Below, piece after piece: positions 1 through 10,260 of a DNA stretch of 64,000 nt. The DNA is taken from NCBI GenBank assembly GCA_018136815.1, contig CM030944.1, positions 1,550,456-1,614,455 of the forward strand, read 5' to 3'. This DNA comes from Isochrysis galbana (Eukaryota > Haptophyta > Isochrysidales > Isochrysidaceae). Position 1 is the stretch's first letter. Each line of letters begins with the position of its first letter. The notes under the pieces are model-generated. The model saw only the letters and a program-made list of their open reading frames with translations. It made no database searches and was not told where the DNA came from. Position numbers and translations under genes: made by a program.

Positions 1-987
1 CCGGCTTCGGATTCCAGACGCGTGCGCTCCCTGCCGATCGCTGTAGAAGAAGACAGCCAGCATTGTGCGAGCAGTGCTTGCGCCAGACCTGTGGTACATG
101 CGAGACAGTAGCACGTGGGCGTCACCAATCTCCTTGAACACAGCGGGCGCTGCAGCGCCGGCGACGTGAAGGCTGCTTTCATTTGCTGTAAGCTTAACAA
201 CTGCCGTGAAGACCGCCGACTTTCCGTGCCGAAGATCTTGGTGGTACGTGAAGTGGGAAGTGGGAGTGCAGGTCGTACTTGAATGAAGAGGAAGTCAACG
301 AAGATGAGCTGCAGGCACGTGCTGTCCTGCACCGTCAACTCCATGTGGCGAAATCCAGCGAAAGAGAGACGCCTTATGATGGACTTGTTCATGACGGTAA
401 GGATGAAGGGCTCGCTTGTAGCGGTGTCGTGGTTGATCAAGGAGAGTGCTGCGGCGTTGAGCGTCAGCGCGTCAGCACACATCCCTTCTGCTTCCAGCCT
501 TCGAAGATGGGCGGTGTGGGTAGGGCGCGCCCCAGCCGCCACGGAGGGTGAACCCAAGCCCCTCCGTCTTCATCTGCAGCGACCCATCGTGCAGCATGCA
601 GACGGCCCCGACGGTGTGCACGAGTGCCTGCAGCGCAGCCTTGCGAAAGGCACCATCGTCGTCCAGTGGGAGTTGGATTGTATGACAGTCAATATTCAGA
701 GCCTTGGTGATGCCGCCCAGCTCTCCCTCGGCCTTCAAACATTCTACCAAGAATTCATCGTTGGCTAACTTCATTTGTTCGTGCGCTTCGTCGTACTGCA
801 CGCTGCAAACCTCTCCCAGTGGCGTGCGTGCTGCAGCTGCCTGCGCAGCTGCCTCAACAGAGGTCTGCAATGCCCGCGCGATCTCCTCGCACTGCATCTT
901 CAGGAGCATGAGGCTGTAGTGCGGCGCAGGAGCATGACTGCGCGGCGCCGCAGTGCGCATCCTCTTCTTCGCGCGCGGAGAGACCAT
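1..987 (-). CDS. unknown three-exon gene, 3' end outside window
   Basis: Three exons on the minus strand join in one frame: 987-554, 498-279 and 219 to beyond base 1. The introns are 499-553 (55 bp) and 220-278 (59 bp), both GT-AG. The first ATG of the open frame in exon 1 is at 987 and is followed by a basic stretch (MVSPRAKKRMR), which could be a nuclear signal. Exon 1 has an Ala/Gln-rich helical region (MQCEEIARALQTSVEAAAQ). Exon 3 reads SAVFTAVVKLTANESSLHV and stays open to the window edge. The family is not recognised. The frame continuity across both introns and the amino-acid composition support a real gene; the second intron is the less certain because other acceptors lie nearby. Confidence 0.55.
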
Positions 988-1899
988 AGGCGACTTCTTC
1001 TTAGTTAGGAGGGGACGACTTCTCTGGCGAGGACATTGCAGGGCGGCGTCTGGGCAGCGCCGCAGTGCAGCTCGGCAGAAGCAACTTTGAGGTTTTTTGT
1101 TTTCCCTCCCCACCGCTAAATTTAGATTTACATGTTGCAAGCTCAATCTGCAATCTGCAAGCATTGGCCACACATCATACACAGTGTGAGATGGCGTACC
1201 AAAAGGTGACAATAAGGGCTCGCTCCAGCGGCTATCTCCCCGGGTGCCGGGGACTTAGCCGCTGCAGCGGCCGCGGAGGCCCGCCGCGCGCCGCTCCCCT
1301 CCCCCCCCCTTCCCCCACTCCTTGCTCTGGCAGCCCAGCTTGCCACAGGGGGGTACTCGCGCGGCCAACACCAAAGCCAAAGGTAAGCCCCCCCCACGCT
1401 GCTTGCCGCGATGTGCGTGCCCCTTCACGCTCGCCGCGCTCGCCTCCAGGTCGTTCTCGCACTCCCCCCCCCCTTCGCAGCGCGCAGACGAGCGCCAGAA
1501 GCCAGGTGCGAGCAGCGCGCGCGCAGCGCGAGCCCCCCGCCCGGCCTTGGCCTGGGTGTGCCATACCCAGCACCTGAGGTCGTTTGCCTTCATTTGGTAC
1601 CCCTCGTTTCCCAATACGCAATGCGTCGGTACAAAAAAAATGTGGTCGGTAAAGAGGTCGTTTGACTTGACTGTTCGAAGAGATAACCCGCGGGACACGG
1701 GAACTGTTCTGAGGGTGCTTCATTTTTTTTTTGGGTGGGGGTCGCTTGTTTTTTTTTTGGGTGGGAGCTGTCCCGTAGGGGAGGGGGGGGGGGGACAGCT
1801 CCCGGCGTCGGGGGGGGGGTGGGAGGGGAGGGGGGAAGGGAATCCCCCCCGAACATGTATTCCAACGTTGGGGTAACAGCTTGTAATGGGTTTAACCTG
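988..1899. other. intergenic, low complexity
   Basis: C- and G-homopolymer-rich DNA with no convincing gene. It holds a short word, CTCCCCGGGTGCCGGGGACT near 1237, seen again near 5864, and a copy of the b561 3'-flank word GGTACCAAATGAAGGCAAAC on the minus strand near 1578-1600. Confidence 0.5.
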
Positions 1900-3458
1900 T
1901 TAATGGCCACTCTCGCGCGGCACCATCCGCTCCTCGCGGAAGAGCGGGTAGAGCACCAGCTTGGCGAACGGCGACGTGACGCCGCCCCGCGCGCGGTGCT
2001 GCAGCGTGCTGCTCCCCTTGCCCTCCTCGTCGTCCTCGTCGAGTCCGTCCAGTGTCGTAGGAGGCAACGCCTCCCGAAGCTCGGTCAGCGTCTCGCCCAG
2101 CGCCGGATCCTCGAGCTCGGCCAACTCGGCCACCGCCTCCCGCAGCGGGAGGTGCCACAGCGCGCGCTCCCAGAAGCGCGTCGGCAGCTCGGCGCTGCTG
2201 CGCCGGAGGCTCGCCTCGTGCAGCCGCCTCCACGTCAGCGAGCGCGTGGCCCCCATCGCGTCGGCCACCGCGTCCACCGAAAGCCCTTGGCCGAAGAGCA
2301 GCAGGGCCGCTTCCCGTTGACGGCGGATAACATCTTGTACAGTTGCTGCACATCGGGGAGCGAGTCGAAGTGGATCATGCTCGCCAGACCGGAGACGACC
2401 ATCGCAAGCAGCGATTTCCACTGCGAGGACTCGTTGCGCGTGAGCATCGACATGAGTGCAAACCCAAGCGTGTCCACGTTGCACACCGCGACGTTGTTCG
2501 CGGGGAAGGCCTCCGTCCATTCCCACTGCGTCCTTCCCGAGATGCAGTGAGATCCGACGACGGGTGCCGTGATGTACTGGTGGCCCGGGGGCTTGCCCTC
2601 GTCGTCGTTGCCGGGTACACCCAAGGAGGCGTAGAGGACCACGGCGAAATCGACCTTGTGCAACGTGGCGTCGGCCACCGCCTTCCGTACGTGCCCCCAT
2701 TTGTACACCGCGTCCTTGAGCTCGATCAGGATGGTCTTGTTGCCTTGCTTGAGCCACAGGTCGCCGCAGTGCCCCTCTCCCCCGACCCCGCCGCGGGACT
2801 GGACGTTCTCGGCACCGAAGGTTTTCTCAAAGGGCACCAGCATGCGGTCATGGAAGGCCTGTCCCTTGAGAACCGGCTTGTTCATTGCGGCACGTTCGGA
2901 CATTAACTCGTCCACTCGCGAGCGGAGCTCCTCGTTCTGCTTGCGCTCCTCGAAATTCTGGTTCTCGAGGGCGAGATTCTTGTCGCGCTCCTCGCGAACC
3001 CTCTCGGACAGCTCATTCATCCGTTCGTCCGAAACCACCTTCGAGTCCACTTTGGACGTCATCACGTCGAACTTCAGCGCGACGCGCGCAAGCTCCGCTC
3101 CGATCTTCTCCTCGACCTTCTCGAAATCCTTCTGCTGCGCCAGAATCGCCGACCCGATCTTCTCCTCGACGATCTTCTCGAAATCCTTCTGCTGCGCCAG
3201 AATCGCCGACCCGATCTTCTCCTCGACGATCTTCTCGAAATCCTTCTGCTGCGCCAGAATCGCCGACCCGATCTTCTCCTCGACGATCTTCTCGAAATCC
3301 TTCTGCTGCGCCACGATCGTCTGGAGGACCGAAAGGATGCTATCCTCCTCCTTGACGGAAGTCAGATCAGGGACCAACTTGACCACGCGCGCCCCCCCTT
3401 GCAGGGGGGAGGAGCGCGGGGAGGGGCAAACGCGCTTGGGGGAAGGGGAGGCGGACAT
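1900..3458 (-). CDS. coiled-coil protein with PD-(D/E)XK nuclease-like domain and HTH-like tail
   Basis: The protein starts at the ATG at 3458 with a Ser/Pro/basic N-terminus. Residues about 48-115 are built from 19-residue units (AQQKDFEKIVEEKIGSAIL), followed by a charged coiled coil to about residue 190. Residues about 200-335 resemble a PD-(D/E)XK nuclease fold: GDLWL supplies the Asp and ILIELKD the Glu-x-Lys. Coding character continues in a second frame to 1900, with a helix-turn-helix-like stretch (LSVDAVADAMGATRSLTWRR) and an acidic segment, so an intron or a break lies between the two parts. Such coiled-coil/nuclease proteins are common in mobile elements and large DNA viruses as well as hosts; the source here is not settled. 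No substrate can be named. Confidence 0.6.
3118..3314 (-). repeat. 57-bp in-frame tandem repeat inside the coiled coil
   Basis: A 57-bp unit (19 codons) is repeated about three and a half times with no visible base differences among the central copies. The outer copies are diverged or partial. The perfect identity points to recent expansion. Confidence 0.85.
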
Positions 3459-3651
3459 GGGTCGTCGGGCGCCACAGGTCAGCTCTGCTCACCCTGGATG
3501 CTCTGTGTGCGCCGCACAGGGGATGTGCCAAACCGGACGGAAGGGAGGCGGCGCCACAGCAGCGCAGGCAGGTGGCCGTGCAGCGCCGCGGCGGCGGCCA
3601 CGTGGGGGAGGGTGGGTGAGGGCCAGGGCGTGCGCGAGGGGCTTGGAGCAC

Positions 3652-3921
3652 TACTCGAGCAGGTACTGCTCCGGGCCGCGCAGGTGATCCGCGAGCAGGT
3701 CGATGACGTCCAGCAGACGGACGGGCGCAGTGGGCGGCGGGGGGTCGACGGCGAGCATCGGCGGGGTGACACACGGAGCAAGCGCCGTTTCCTGGGGTGG
3801 GGGAAGTTGCGATGGTGGCGGCGCGGCTGGGGGTTCGTGGTAGCGGGATAGGTAAAACCCGTCACGAAACACCAAACGGCACTTCACAACTAGGTCCTTG
3901 TACGACAGTTGCGTTTACATA
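3652..3921 (-). CDS. possible small exon or short gene, Pro-rich
   Basis: An open frame reads YKDLVVKCRLVF, then RDGFYLSRYHEPP, a proline-rich linker, and ends DVIDLLADHLRGPEQYLLE before a stop near 3651. No ATG lies at the front of the conserved-looking part, so it would be a 3'-terminal exon. Family unknown; the composition is more protein-like than the shadows around it. It could also be chance. Confidence 0.25.
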
Positions 3922-4201
3922 ATATAATCGTTGCTACTAATTCAAACATGGGTAGCCTCTCCACCCTCGCACTCACTCATACTCCCGACACTGCAGTCCC
4001 GGTGACTGGGTCAGTACATGGCTTGGGATTGAGAAAGCACAAATAGAAAAAAAACGTGAATTTGGCAATTCACCTTTGTGAATCAAACCGACATGACGCA
4101 GAGCACCAGGGCACACGCGGGCTTGGTACGCATGATTCTCGTTACCAATCACGAGGGAAAAACACATACTGAGGGTGCGCACGTCTTTCTCCCTAGCGAC
4201 G

Positions 4202-4945
4202 TCACTGGGGGTCGCGCACCCCGACCCAGTCGCCGCCCGTGCGGTCCCAAGACTCGCGGAGGCGGAAGCCGGCGGCGGCCACCTCGGCCGCGAGCAGCTG
4301 GGCGGAGGCGTTGTGCGCGGCCAGGTGGCGGTGCGCGACCTCGAAGGAGAGGGCGGCGGTGCGCCGGAGGGTGCGCCGCGCGCCGCGGAGGACGCTCAGC
4401 TCGCTCCCCTGCACGTCGAGCTTCATGAGCCGCACCCGCCGGACGGCGGCGAGCTCGGCGTCGGCCGTGCTCACCTCGACGCGGATCGGCGCGTGCATCT
4501 GGTCGGTCGCGCGGTCGGGCACGGGCACGTGGAGCACGGCGTTGCCCGAGTTGCGCGCCTGCACGAAGAGCGAGGCCGCGCGCTGCGGGCGCGCGCCGAG
4601 TGCGAGCTGCTTGACGACGACGCGGTCGGCGAAGCCGGGGTTGGCGCGGACGGACGCGTTGAGCAGCCGGACGTTGTCGGGCACGGGCTCGAAGGCGTGC
4701 ACCGTGGCGCCGAGGGCGAGCATGAGGAGCGTGCAGCTGCCGATGTTGGCGCCGACGTCGACGAAGACGCCGCCGCCCGCCGCGACCTCCGGCCTCTCCC
4801 ACGTGCTCGCGAGGGTGTCGCAGCCCGTCCATCGCCCGTGCTTGCGCACGTAGTCGCCGATGGTGTCGGCGCCCTCGTGGAGGCACTGCGTGAAGGCGAG
4901 GCCGCGCGCGCGCACCGCGAAGGGCTGCCCGGTAGCGCACGTCAT
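4202..4945 (-). CDS. FkbM family methyltransferase
   Basis: A 247-residue protein with the S-adenosylmethionine-binding fold of FkbM enzymes, which usually O-methylate sugars or small metabolites. Motif I is VFVDVGANIGSCTLL. The acidic loop after strand 2 is ATVHAFEPVPDNVRLL, and the typical MKLDVQGSELSVLRGA follows near residue 185. The start is placed at the ATG at 4945. The frame is open further upstream, but that part is an Arg/Ala-rich GC tract without ATG. Length fits a single-domain FkbM protein. No intron is needed. The substrate cannot be read from sequence. FkbM genes are often spread by transfer from bacteria, but codon use here matches the GC-rich host. Confidence 0.85.
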   Translation of the reverse strand: MTCATGQPFAVRARGLAFTQCLHEGADTIGDYVRKHGRWTGCDTLASTWERPEVAAGGGVFVDVGANIGSCTLLMLALGATVHAFEPVPDNVRLLNASVRANPGFADRVVVKQLALGARPQRAASLFVQARNSGNAVLHVPVPDRATDQMHAPIRVEVSTADAELAAVRRVRLMKLDVQGSELSVLRGARRTLRRTAALSFEVAHRHLAAHNASAQLLAAEVAAAGFRLRESWDRTGGDWVGVRDPQ

Positions 4946-5189
4946 TCCCTCCCCCCACTGCGCGCGTGCGCGCGCTTTCCCCCTCCCACCGCTCGCGCGA
5001 GGGGTCAATCTGACAGAATGCGCGCGGCGGCGCGCGCGCGCTTTCTTCTCTCGTAAATTCAAAGAGGCATGTCCAGGAGTGAAACTCGGTGGGAGGACCG
5101 GGAAGAGCTCCGAGAATGCTAGCTCTAACGACTTATTTTTCTCCTCGTCTCCTCGAGATGATCACCAACGTCACCACAATGAATCCTTG

Positions 5190-5380
5190 TCGAAGGAGGC
5201 CCTCTCGGGGCGCGCCCTCATACCGAGCCAAGGCGACGCCGTTCTGGTCGCGTACGGGGTGCTCCTGGGCCTCTCCTTGGGGGTGCTCGCGGGGGGGCTC
5301 ATGGTAGGGTGAGAGTCCCCACAGGGAGGGGAAGAAACCCTGAGGGAAAGGAGACCAAATGAAGGCAAGCCGCCTTGACC
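5190..5380 (+). pseudogene. cytochrome b561 C-terminal fragment with its 3' flank
   Basis: The frame reads EALSGRALIPSQGDAVLVAY and ends LAGGLMVG with a stop near 5312. This matches the last part of the b561 gene at 48056-48645. The match runs on into the 3' flank (GGAGACCAAATGAAGGCAAG), apart from about 25 extra bases. Nothing of the haem-binding core is present, so this is a moved fragment of a host gene. Confidence 0.75.
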
Positions 5381-5399
5381 CCGCCCCAGCCCCAGCCCA

Positions 5400-5860
5400 C
5401 ACCCGCCTCGCCGCCTCGCAGCAAGCTTCCCTGGCATAAAAGTCAGAGTTGGCGTCTCTCTCGGCAGGCGCGGCCGGTCAGCAGATCGGCTACAGGGCTC
5501 GAAGGAGTCGAATGGGAGGGGCAGTGCGCGTGTGTATTCGTAAGATATGTATGTGTATGGACTGTCTGTGCGCCGCATGGCGACGCGCAGGCAGTCCATA
5601 TGTGCGCGTCTAGAGCCTGATTTCTAGTGTCTGTGGCATGTTCGAAAGGGCGCTGGGGGCACCATTCGTAACATAATTTAATGATGTGTTTATGAGAAAT
5701 AAATCTATATATCGTAGAGTTGTCAAATCATTTGTCGGTGAACGACAGAGAACTTATGTTTCCCAGTCGCCGCATTACACATTACAGCTGTTTCGCCGGG
5801 CCTTCACCCTCTCTAATCCTCCCCCGAGAGAATTCTTCTCTCCCGCCTCGCCTCTCGCGG
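5400..5860. other. intergenic
   Basis: No gene is seen. Low-complexity GC-rich DNA gives way to a more AT-rich stretch around 5640-5760. Confidence 0.4.
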
Positions 5861-5929
5861 CTGTCTCCCCGGGTGCCGGGGACTTGTCTGCTTGAGCCCA
5901 GTTTGAACAGGAGGGAGGCGAGAACATAC

Positions 5930-6110
5930 CGTTGGGGACAGGTGCACCCCGCTTAACTCGGACCCCCCAAACGACCCGGGCCCCTAAGTAGAGCACGAGG
6001 GGAGTTGCCGCAAGGCAGGGAGTGAGGGAGTGGGAGGAGAAAGAGCGTGGCTTCGTGAGTGTCTTCCATTGCCACGGGCGAGGCGAGGATATTAAAAAGT
6101 TTTTTTTTCT
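5930..6110 (+). repeat. SINE-like tail copy
   Basis: From about 5980 (CTAAGTAGAGCACGAGGGGA) to the T-run at 6098-6108 this matches 35385-35530. Both end in GAGGCGAG(G/A)ATATTAAAA followed by one base, G and eight or more T, the same tail type as the SINE-like elements at 19.9 and 25.5 kb. Confidence 0.6.
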
Positions 6111-6411
6111 TATTGTCCCCCAGCGGGACTTTTTCTCACACTGTGTTCCAACATTAGAAGGCATGCTACCGCGCAGGACGCACGTGCACTACGCACAACC
6201 ATTGCGTTGCATGTCCATGCTAGCCCCGGGAACCAATGCTGCTTGATTCCGAGCAGCTGCCTGCAAAAATTCCCTCCATGTGGCCGTAGCCACAAGCTGT
6301 GCTTGTGATACCTCCTCCCCGCCGCACAGTGGCATGCTCTGAAAACAAATATGCGAGATGAGCGAACACAAAGGTTGCCTCACACCTTGCGCGAGATCAG
6401 AGCCGCAGTGT

Positions 6412-7323
6412 CTATTCTTGCGCCTGGGTGCCGTCCTCAGGCGCCTCAGTCCAAGACTCACCCTCAGTGCCCTCAGGCCCCGGCACAGGCTCAGGCATGG
6501 GCTCTGGCTCCACGACGCCGGCCGAGACGACCACTTCCGCTTCACGTAGAACGTCTGCGCCCATCATGTAGCCCTGGGAGAGTACTTCCAGAATGCAACC
6601 CTTCTCGACTTCTGCCGATTGACGGCGCTCGACCTCTTTGTGCCGCTTCCAATCATACCTGTCGCCCACGAACACCTGGAACGGAGCCACCCGCTCTGCT
6701 TCAACGAGCTGCAACACCTGCTTATGGATGCCGCTGTAGTAGCTGTGAACGCTATCGCTACCGCTGTCGCTGCCGGTCGATTCCGCTTGAAGCGCCGCGA
6801 ATTCTTCTATGAATGGGATCAAAGGACGCATGCCCTCCATCTTGCCATAGCCAGCCTGCCCTTGGAGCTCCGTGCGGGAGGCCAAGCGAGCTCGTTCGAA
6901 GTTGGCAGCGAGGAGCATGTACCCAGCCTCACCAGCATCCCTGGCGTCGTCGCGGGCCTGAGCGAGCTCGCCCCGTTTCTGCGTGAGTGTCTTCTCCATC
7001 AGCTCGATCTGCGCTCGGAGTGCCTCCTTCTCCGCCTTCTTGGCCGCCTTTTCGCTGAGAGGCTGGGCTTCCGTCTCGGCAGATGGCTTGTTGAGCGGCT
7101 CTTGGGCGTTGGATTCGGGCGAGACGTCCGGCTGCGGCGGCTCCGCGCCCGGCTCGGCTCCGACACCATCGGCACCAAAGCCACCAGTCATCTGGATGGC
7201 GGCCGCGCGCCAGCTGGCAGAGAGCGGCTGTGCGGGCTGGAGGGGCGAAGGGTGAAGGAGGAGGGCGCCGGCGTGCATCGCCATGCCCATCAGGGCGAGC
7301 ATGCCCATTCGTCCCACGAGCAT
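6412..7323 (-). CDS. GrpE nucleotide exchange factor, plastid-type
   Basis: A 303-residue protein. The first 45 residues (MLVGRMGMLALMGMAMHAGA and on) are hydrophobic, then Ser/Ala-rich with few acids, as in a targeting peptide for a secondary plastid. A charged coiled coil covers about 85-130. The GrpE head lies near 165-265: GDRYDWKRHKEVER, then GCILEVLSQGYMMGADVLRE and VVVSAG. GrpE releases ADP from Hsp70/DnaK, so the likely partner is stromal Hsp70. The C-terminus is an acidic Pro/Glu tail. The start is the ATG at 7323, next to the microsatellite that fills the upstream region. No intron is needed. Confidence 0.9.
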   Translation of the reverse strand: MLVGRMGMLALMGMAMHAGALLLHPSPLQPAQPLSASWRAAAIQMTGGFGADGVGAEPGAEPPQPDVSPESNAQEPLNKPSAETEAQPLSEKAAKKAEKEALRAQIELMEKTLTQKRGELAQARDDARDAGEAGYMLLAANFERARLASRTELQGQAGYGKMEGMRPLIPFIEEFAALQAESTGSDSGSDSVHSYYSGIHKQVLQLVEAERVAPFQVFVGDRYDWKRHKEVERRQSAEVEKGCILEVLSQGYMMGADVLREAEVVVSAGVVEPEPMPEPVPGPEGTEGESWTEAPEDGTQAQE

Positions 7324-7578
7324 CTGTGAAAGAAGAGTGAGGGAGAGTGGGCGAGGTGTGGAGGAGCGGGGCGGGGAGGGGAAGGGGAGAGGGAGAAGGA
7401 GAAGAGAGTGGAGGAGAGCGCGGGGGGCGTGGGGCGCCTCTCGCTCGCGAGGTATGTGCCTCGTCACGGCGAGGAGAGAGAGGCGGGGCGCGAGGGGGGG
7501 GGAGGGGGGGGGGGCAGAGGGAGGGGGGGGGGGAGAGAGAGAGAGAGAGAGCGGGACGAGAGAGAGAGAGAGAGAGAC

Positions 7579-7613
<35 letters not shown>

Positions 7614-7687
7614 GGAGGGAGAGAGGGAGGGAGAGAGGGAGGGAGAGAGAGAGAGAGAGTGAGACAGAGAGAGAGAGAGAGAGTGAG

Positions 7688-7747
<60 letters not shown>

Positions 7748-7793
7748 AGAGAGAGAGAGAGAGAGAGTGAGACAGAGAGAGAGAGAGAGAGTG

Positions 7794-7870
<77 letters not shown>

Positions 7871-7945
7871 GAGGGAGGGAGGGAGGGAGGGAGGAGGGAG
7901 GGAGGGAGGGAGGCCGGGAGAGAGGGAGGCCGGGGGGTAGGGATG
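7324..7945. repeat. compound (GA)n/(CA)n/(GGGA)n microsatellite
   Basis: About 600 bp of GA dinucleotide runs broken by CA tracts (near 7688-7700 and 7795-7810) and GGGA/GGGAGG runs. It starts directly upstream of the GrpE start codon. The long Arg/Glu or Ser/Leu frames through it are repeat artefacts. Confidence 0.95.
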
Positions 7946-8640
7946 GTAAGCCTCGCGTTTGCACCCGGCTTGAGCGACGCGTCCTACAAGTTGATCGAGA
8001 GAGAGAGAGAGAGGCATGAAGAGAACTAACGGACGAGCAGGCGGCGCGTCGAGACGGATCTCGAGAGATGATGTGTACGAAGAAGAAAGGAGAGAGCAAC
8101 TCAGAGGGAGAGGCCAAAGAAGGAGAGAGGAAGAAGACACAGGGAGGCCTTAAAGAAGGGGTGGGGAGGTGGAGATCTCCTCGCAGAGCGATCGAGAGCT
8201 CCGCTTCGACCACTCTGCCCTCCCCCGCGGTATTGTCCTGTGCCGCCGCTAGCAGCTCACTGGCCAGCAGCCCAGCAGCCCAGCAGCCAGAGCGAGGCAA
8301 TGGGCTGGCCAGCGAGGGCCAAGGCGTGCGAGTCGGGCGCATGCCTGCCAGAAACCAGGGAAGGAATGATGTGTGGCGATGTGTGATGGTTGGTCCTGCT
8401 TGCCATGCCTAGATGGGAAATACGTATTCACCGTATTTGTACGCAGACCAAATACAGACCGTATTTGCCTTATTTTTTTAGGGCGGGCAAACACTATTTT
8501 AACTTCTAAGGGTGTAAAAGTGAGAAGGTTAATATTGAGGAAACACACCAAAGAAAAGCGGTAGAAACCCAGTAAAACACCCATCTAGCACATATTCGAT
8601 GCCCCCTGAACGTCAGACCCCCCCCCCGGAGCCGGGAGGC
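7946..8640. other. intergenic with diverged SINE-like word
   Basis: No gene is seen. 8265-8370 is a diverged match to the body of the palindrome-headed SINE-like family (AATGGGCTGGCCAGCGAGGG). Confidence 0.35.
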
Positions 8641-8645
8641 CCCCC

Positions 8646-8692
8646 ACAACCACAACCACAACCACAACCACAACCACAACCACAACAAAAAA
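8646..8692 (+). repeat. (ACAACC)n hexamer run
   Basis: Seven or so copies of ACAACC followed by AACAAAAAAAGG, leading straight into the dispersed repeat that starts near 8693. Confidence 0.9.
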
Positions 8693-8830
8693 AGGATCTG
8701 AATAAGATTCAGGACTACACACCTATCGCTAGTCAGGTATAATCTATAATCTATAATCCTCGCCCGTCATCGCCCTTCCCTCCCGTCGCCCCGTATCCTC
8801 GCCTTCTCGCCTTCCCCCCATCTTCCCTCT
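8693..8830 (-). repeat. dispersed repeat B (T-tailed when read on the minus strand)
   Basis: The + strand reads TCTGAATAAGATTCAGGACT ACACACCTATCGC, then a GGTATAATCT stretch and TCGCCCGTCATCGCCCTTC. The same order occurs at 41118-41265 (opposite strand), 47282-47400, 63750-63870 and 63912-64000, each with an A-rich tract directly before it. Read the other way, copies end in a T-run. Confidence 0.75.
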
Positions 8831-9063
8831 TTCTTTCCTTTTTCCTTTTTTACTTTTATTTAGGCTTAATTTTAATTAAAGCCTTTTTGTCTGGTGTTGG
8901 GGGTGCGGCCCTGGGACACTACCACGGGCCCGGTTTCGGCGGATGCGTGTTCAGGGCAGGCCTTTTGAAATGTGCCGTCGGTATGGTTCCGGCCGCCGGA
9001 GCGTCTCGTGGTTCTGTGTGCTTCATGTGCGCCGTAGGGCTTAGGGCTATCTTACTAGCTATC

Positions 9064-9279
9064 TCAGGGTCGCCTCGCGGTTGCGCATGATCGCATGATC
9101 GTGTTTAGTTGCCTGCCTGTCTCTAGGCAGGTTTTCGGCTTTGTTTTGATTTGATGTTCGAAACCTAGCCTTGCGGCCAGGGATAAAAGCTCCGCGCTAG
9201 GTATCAAGTTGTCTTTGTCGTCCGTTTCGTAGAGTGGGCGAAGGTCGCCCAGGTCGATTCTTTTTTTTGGCTGTCTCAC
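9064..9279 (-). pseudogene. LINE 3' coding end, fragment
   Basis: The frame reads LYETDDKDNLIPSAELLSLA then ARLGF, which matches in pattern the C-terminus of the LINE at 42.6-44.8 kb (YTIDKDFNLEASGDLLQAAR, GLDIRNIA). Only the far C-terminal end is left, as expected for a 5'-truncated LINE copy. Confidence 0.5.
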
Positions 9280-9467
9280 CCTATTCCCGCCTGAGCGGTT
9301 CTCGACGTGTCTGTCGAGTTGGCACCTAGATAGAGATAGTGAAAAGCGGCCTAGATAGGTAGATATCTAGATATCTGGGTATCTATCTAGTATTCCACGC
9401 CTTAGTGTCCGTCCCGCCCCCTTTGGGGCCATTCGTCAGTGAGAAGTTTCGTCTTTGTTCGAGTAGA

Positions 9468-9665
9468 TTATGTTATGTTTCTTATGCCTAGTTCGGTCGC
9501 TACTTGCGCCAAGGCTTCCGCGAGATCTCCAAGTTGAAATCTTAAATCTTTGTCGACCGTGGACCGTGTACGTGTGTACGTGTACAAAAGTGCTCGTTCT
9601 CGGTTTATTGCTTGGAGCTTGTAACTAACTAGGGGTAGGCCAGGATATCCCTCTGCTTTTTCCAC
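9468..9665 (-). pseudogene. second LINE 3' coding end, fragment
   Basis: Ends TVDKDLRFQLGDLAEALAQV then ATELGIRNIT and stop, again the LINE C-terminal pattern with the same last residues (IRNI). It is diverged from the copy 200 bp away, so two separate insertions or an old tandem. Confidence 0.5.
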
Positions 9666-9770
9666 CCAAATATCTCTTGGAAATTGGAAATATCCCTGTT
9701 ATATCCAAGCCACCTACCCAAATATCTCAAAAATATCTCTGCATATCTTCGCTACTATACTATTAATTAC
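9636..9770 (+). repeat. AAATATC word array with TAGGCC terminus
   Basis: Starts TAGGCCAGGATATCC and then repeats CCCAAATATCTC, GAAATATCCC, TATATCC and AAATATCTC. It is built like the AAATGTC array in the hAT-type MITE at 24927-25439, with a different inner word. No matching right end is seen, so it is probably truncated. Confidence 0.55.
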
Positions 9771-9845
9771 AACAGCGTGTATGTATATACTACTATGTAT
9801 ATACTTTTAGTATTAGTCGTATTAATTAGCGCGCAGCCAGTAGTC

Positions 9846-10260
9846 AACTAAGTTTATACTTGGTTCACCCATGGCGGAGCACGAGCCCCCCCCCCTCTCC
9901 ACTCCTCCCCCGCCATGGGGGAGGAACCACCCACTCTCCTGGCATGCCTGATGGCTTGCCAGGAGCACACTGCCCTGCTGACCCATTCCTCTCCCCACAG
10001 GCATGCCTGATTCGCACGCCCTAGCCTGTCGTGGCCAGCCAATCGCTCTATGACCAACCCCTCCTCCCCCTGGGCCCCCCTGATCAGGACCCCCCAGCCA
10101 GCTCCAGTCGACTGGCAGGGGCTCGAGAGCCAGCGATGGAGAGGCATGAGGGGCCAGGGCCATGCCCCAGCCTCACCTGCCCCCTGAGCTGCGCTCCCAG
10201 GTCCCAGGCCCCTGCTGGCCTCCTGGGGACCTGAAGGGGGGCCGCAGGCGCGCGCCATGG
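9846..10260 (+). repeat. palindrome-headed SINE-like element, partial
   Basis: Opens with CAACTAAGTTTATACTTGGTT and matches, in opposite orientation, the body of 25527-26280 and 41819-42573 (GCATGCCTGATGGCTTGCCA and following). Its tail end is not clear. Confidence 0.7.

Noticed and set aside
7283-8340. Long Arg/Glu, Ser/Leu and Pro frames through the GA/CT tract
   Set aside because: They are translations of dinucleotide and GGGA microsatellites, open in several frames on both strands.
9822-10260. Frames in the SINE-like elements (also 25.6-26.3 and 41.9-42.6 kb)
   Set aside because: The same DNA recurs at several loci in both orientations and the frames are not conserved.
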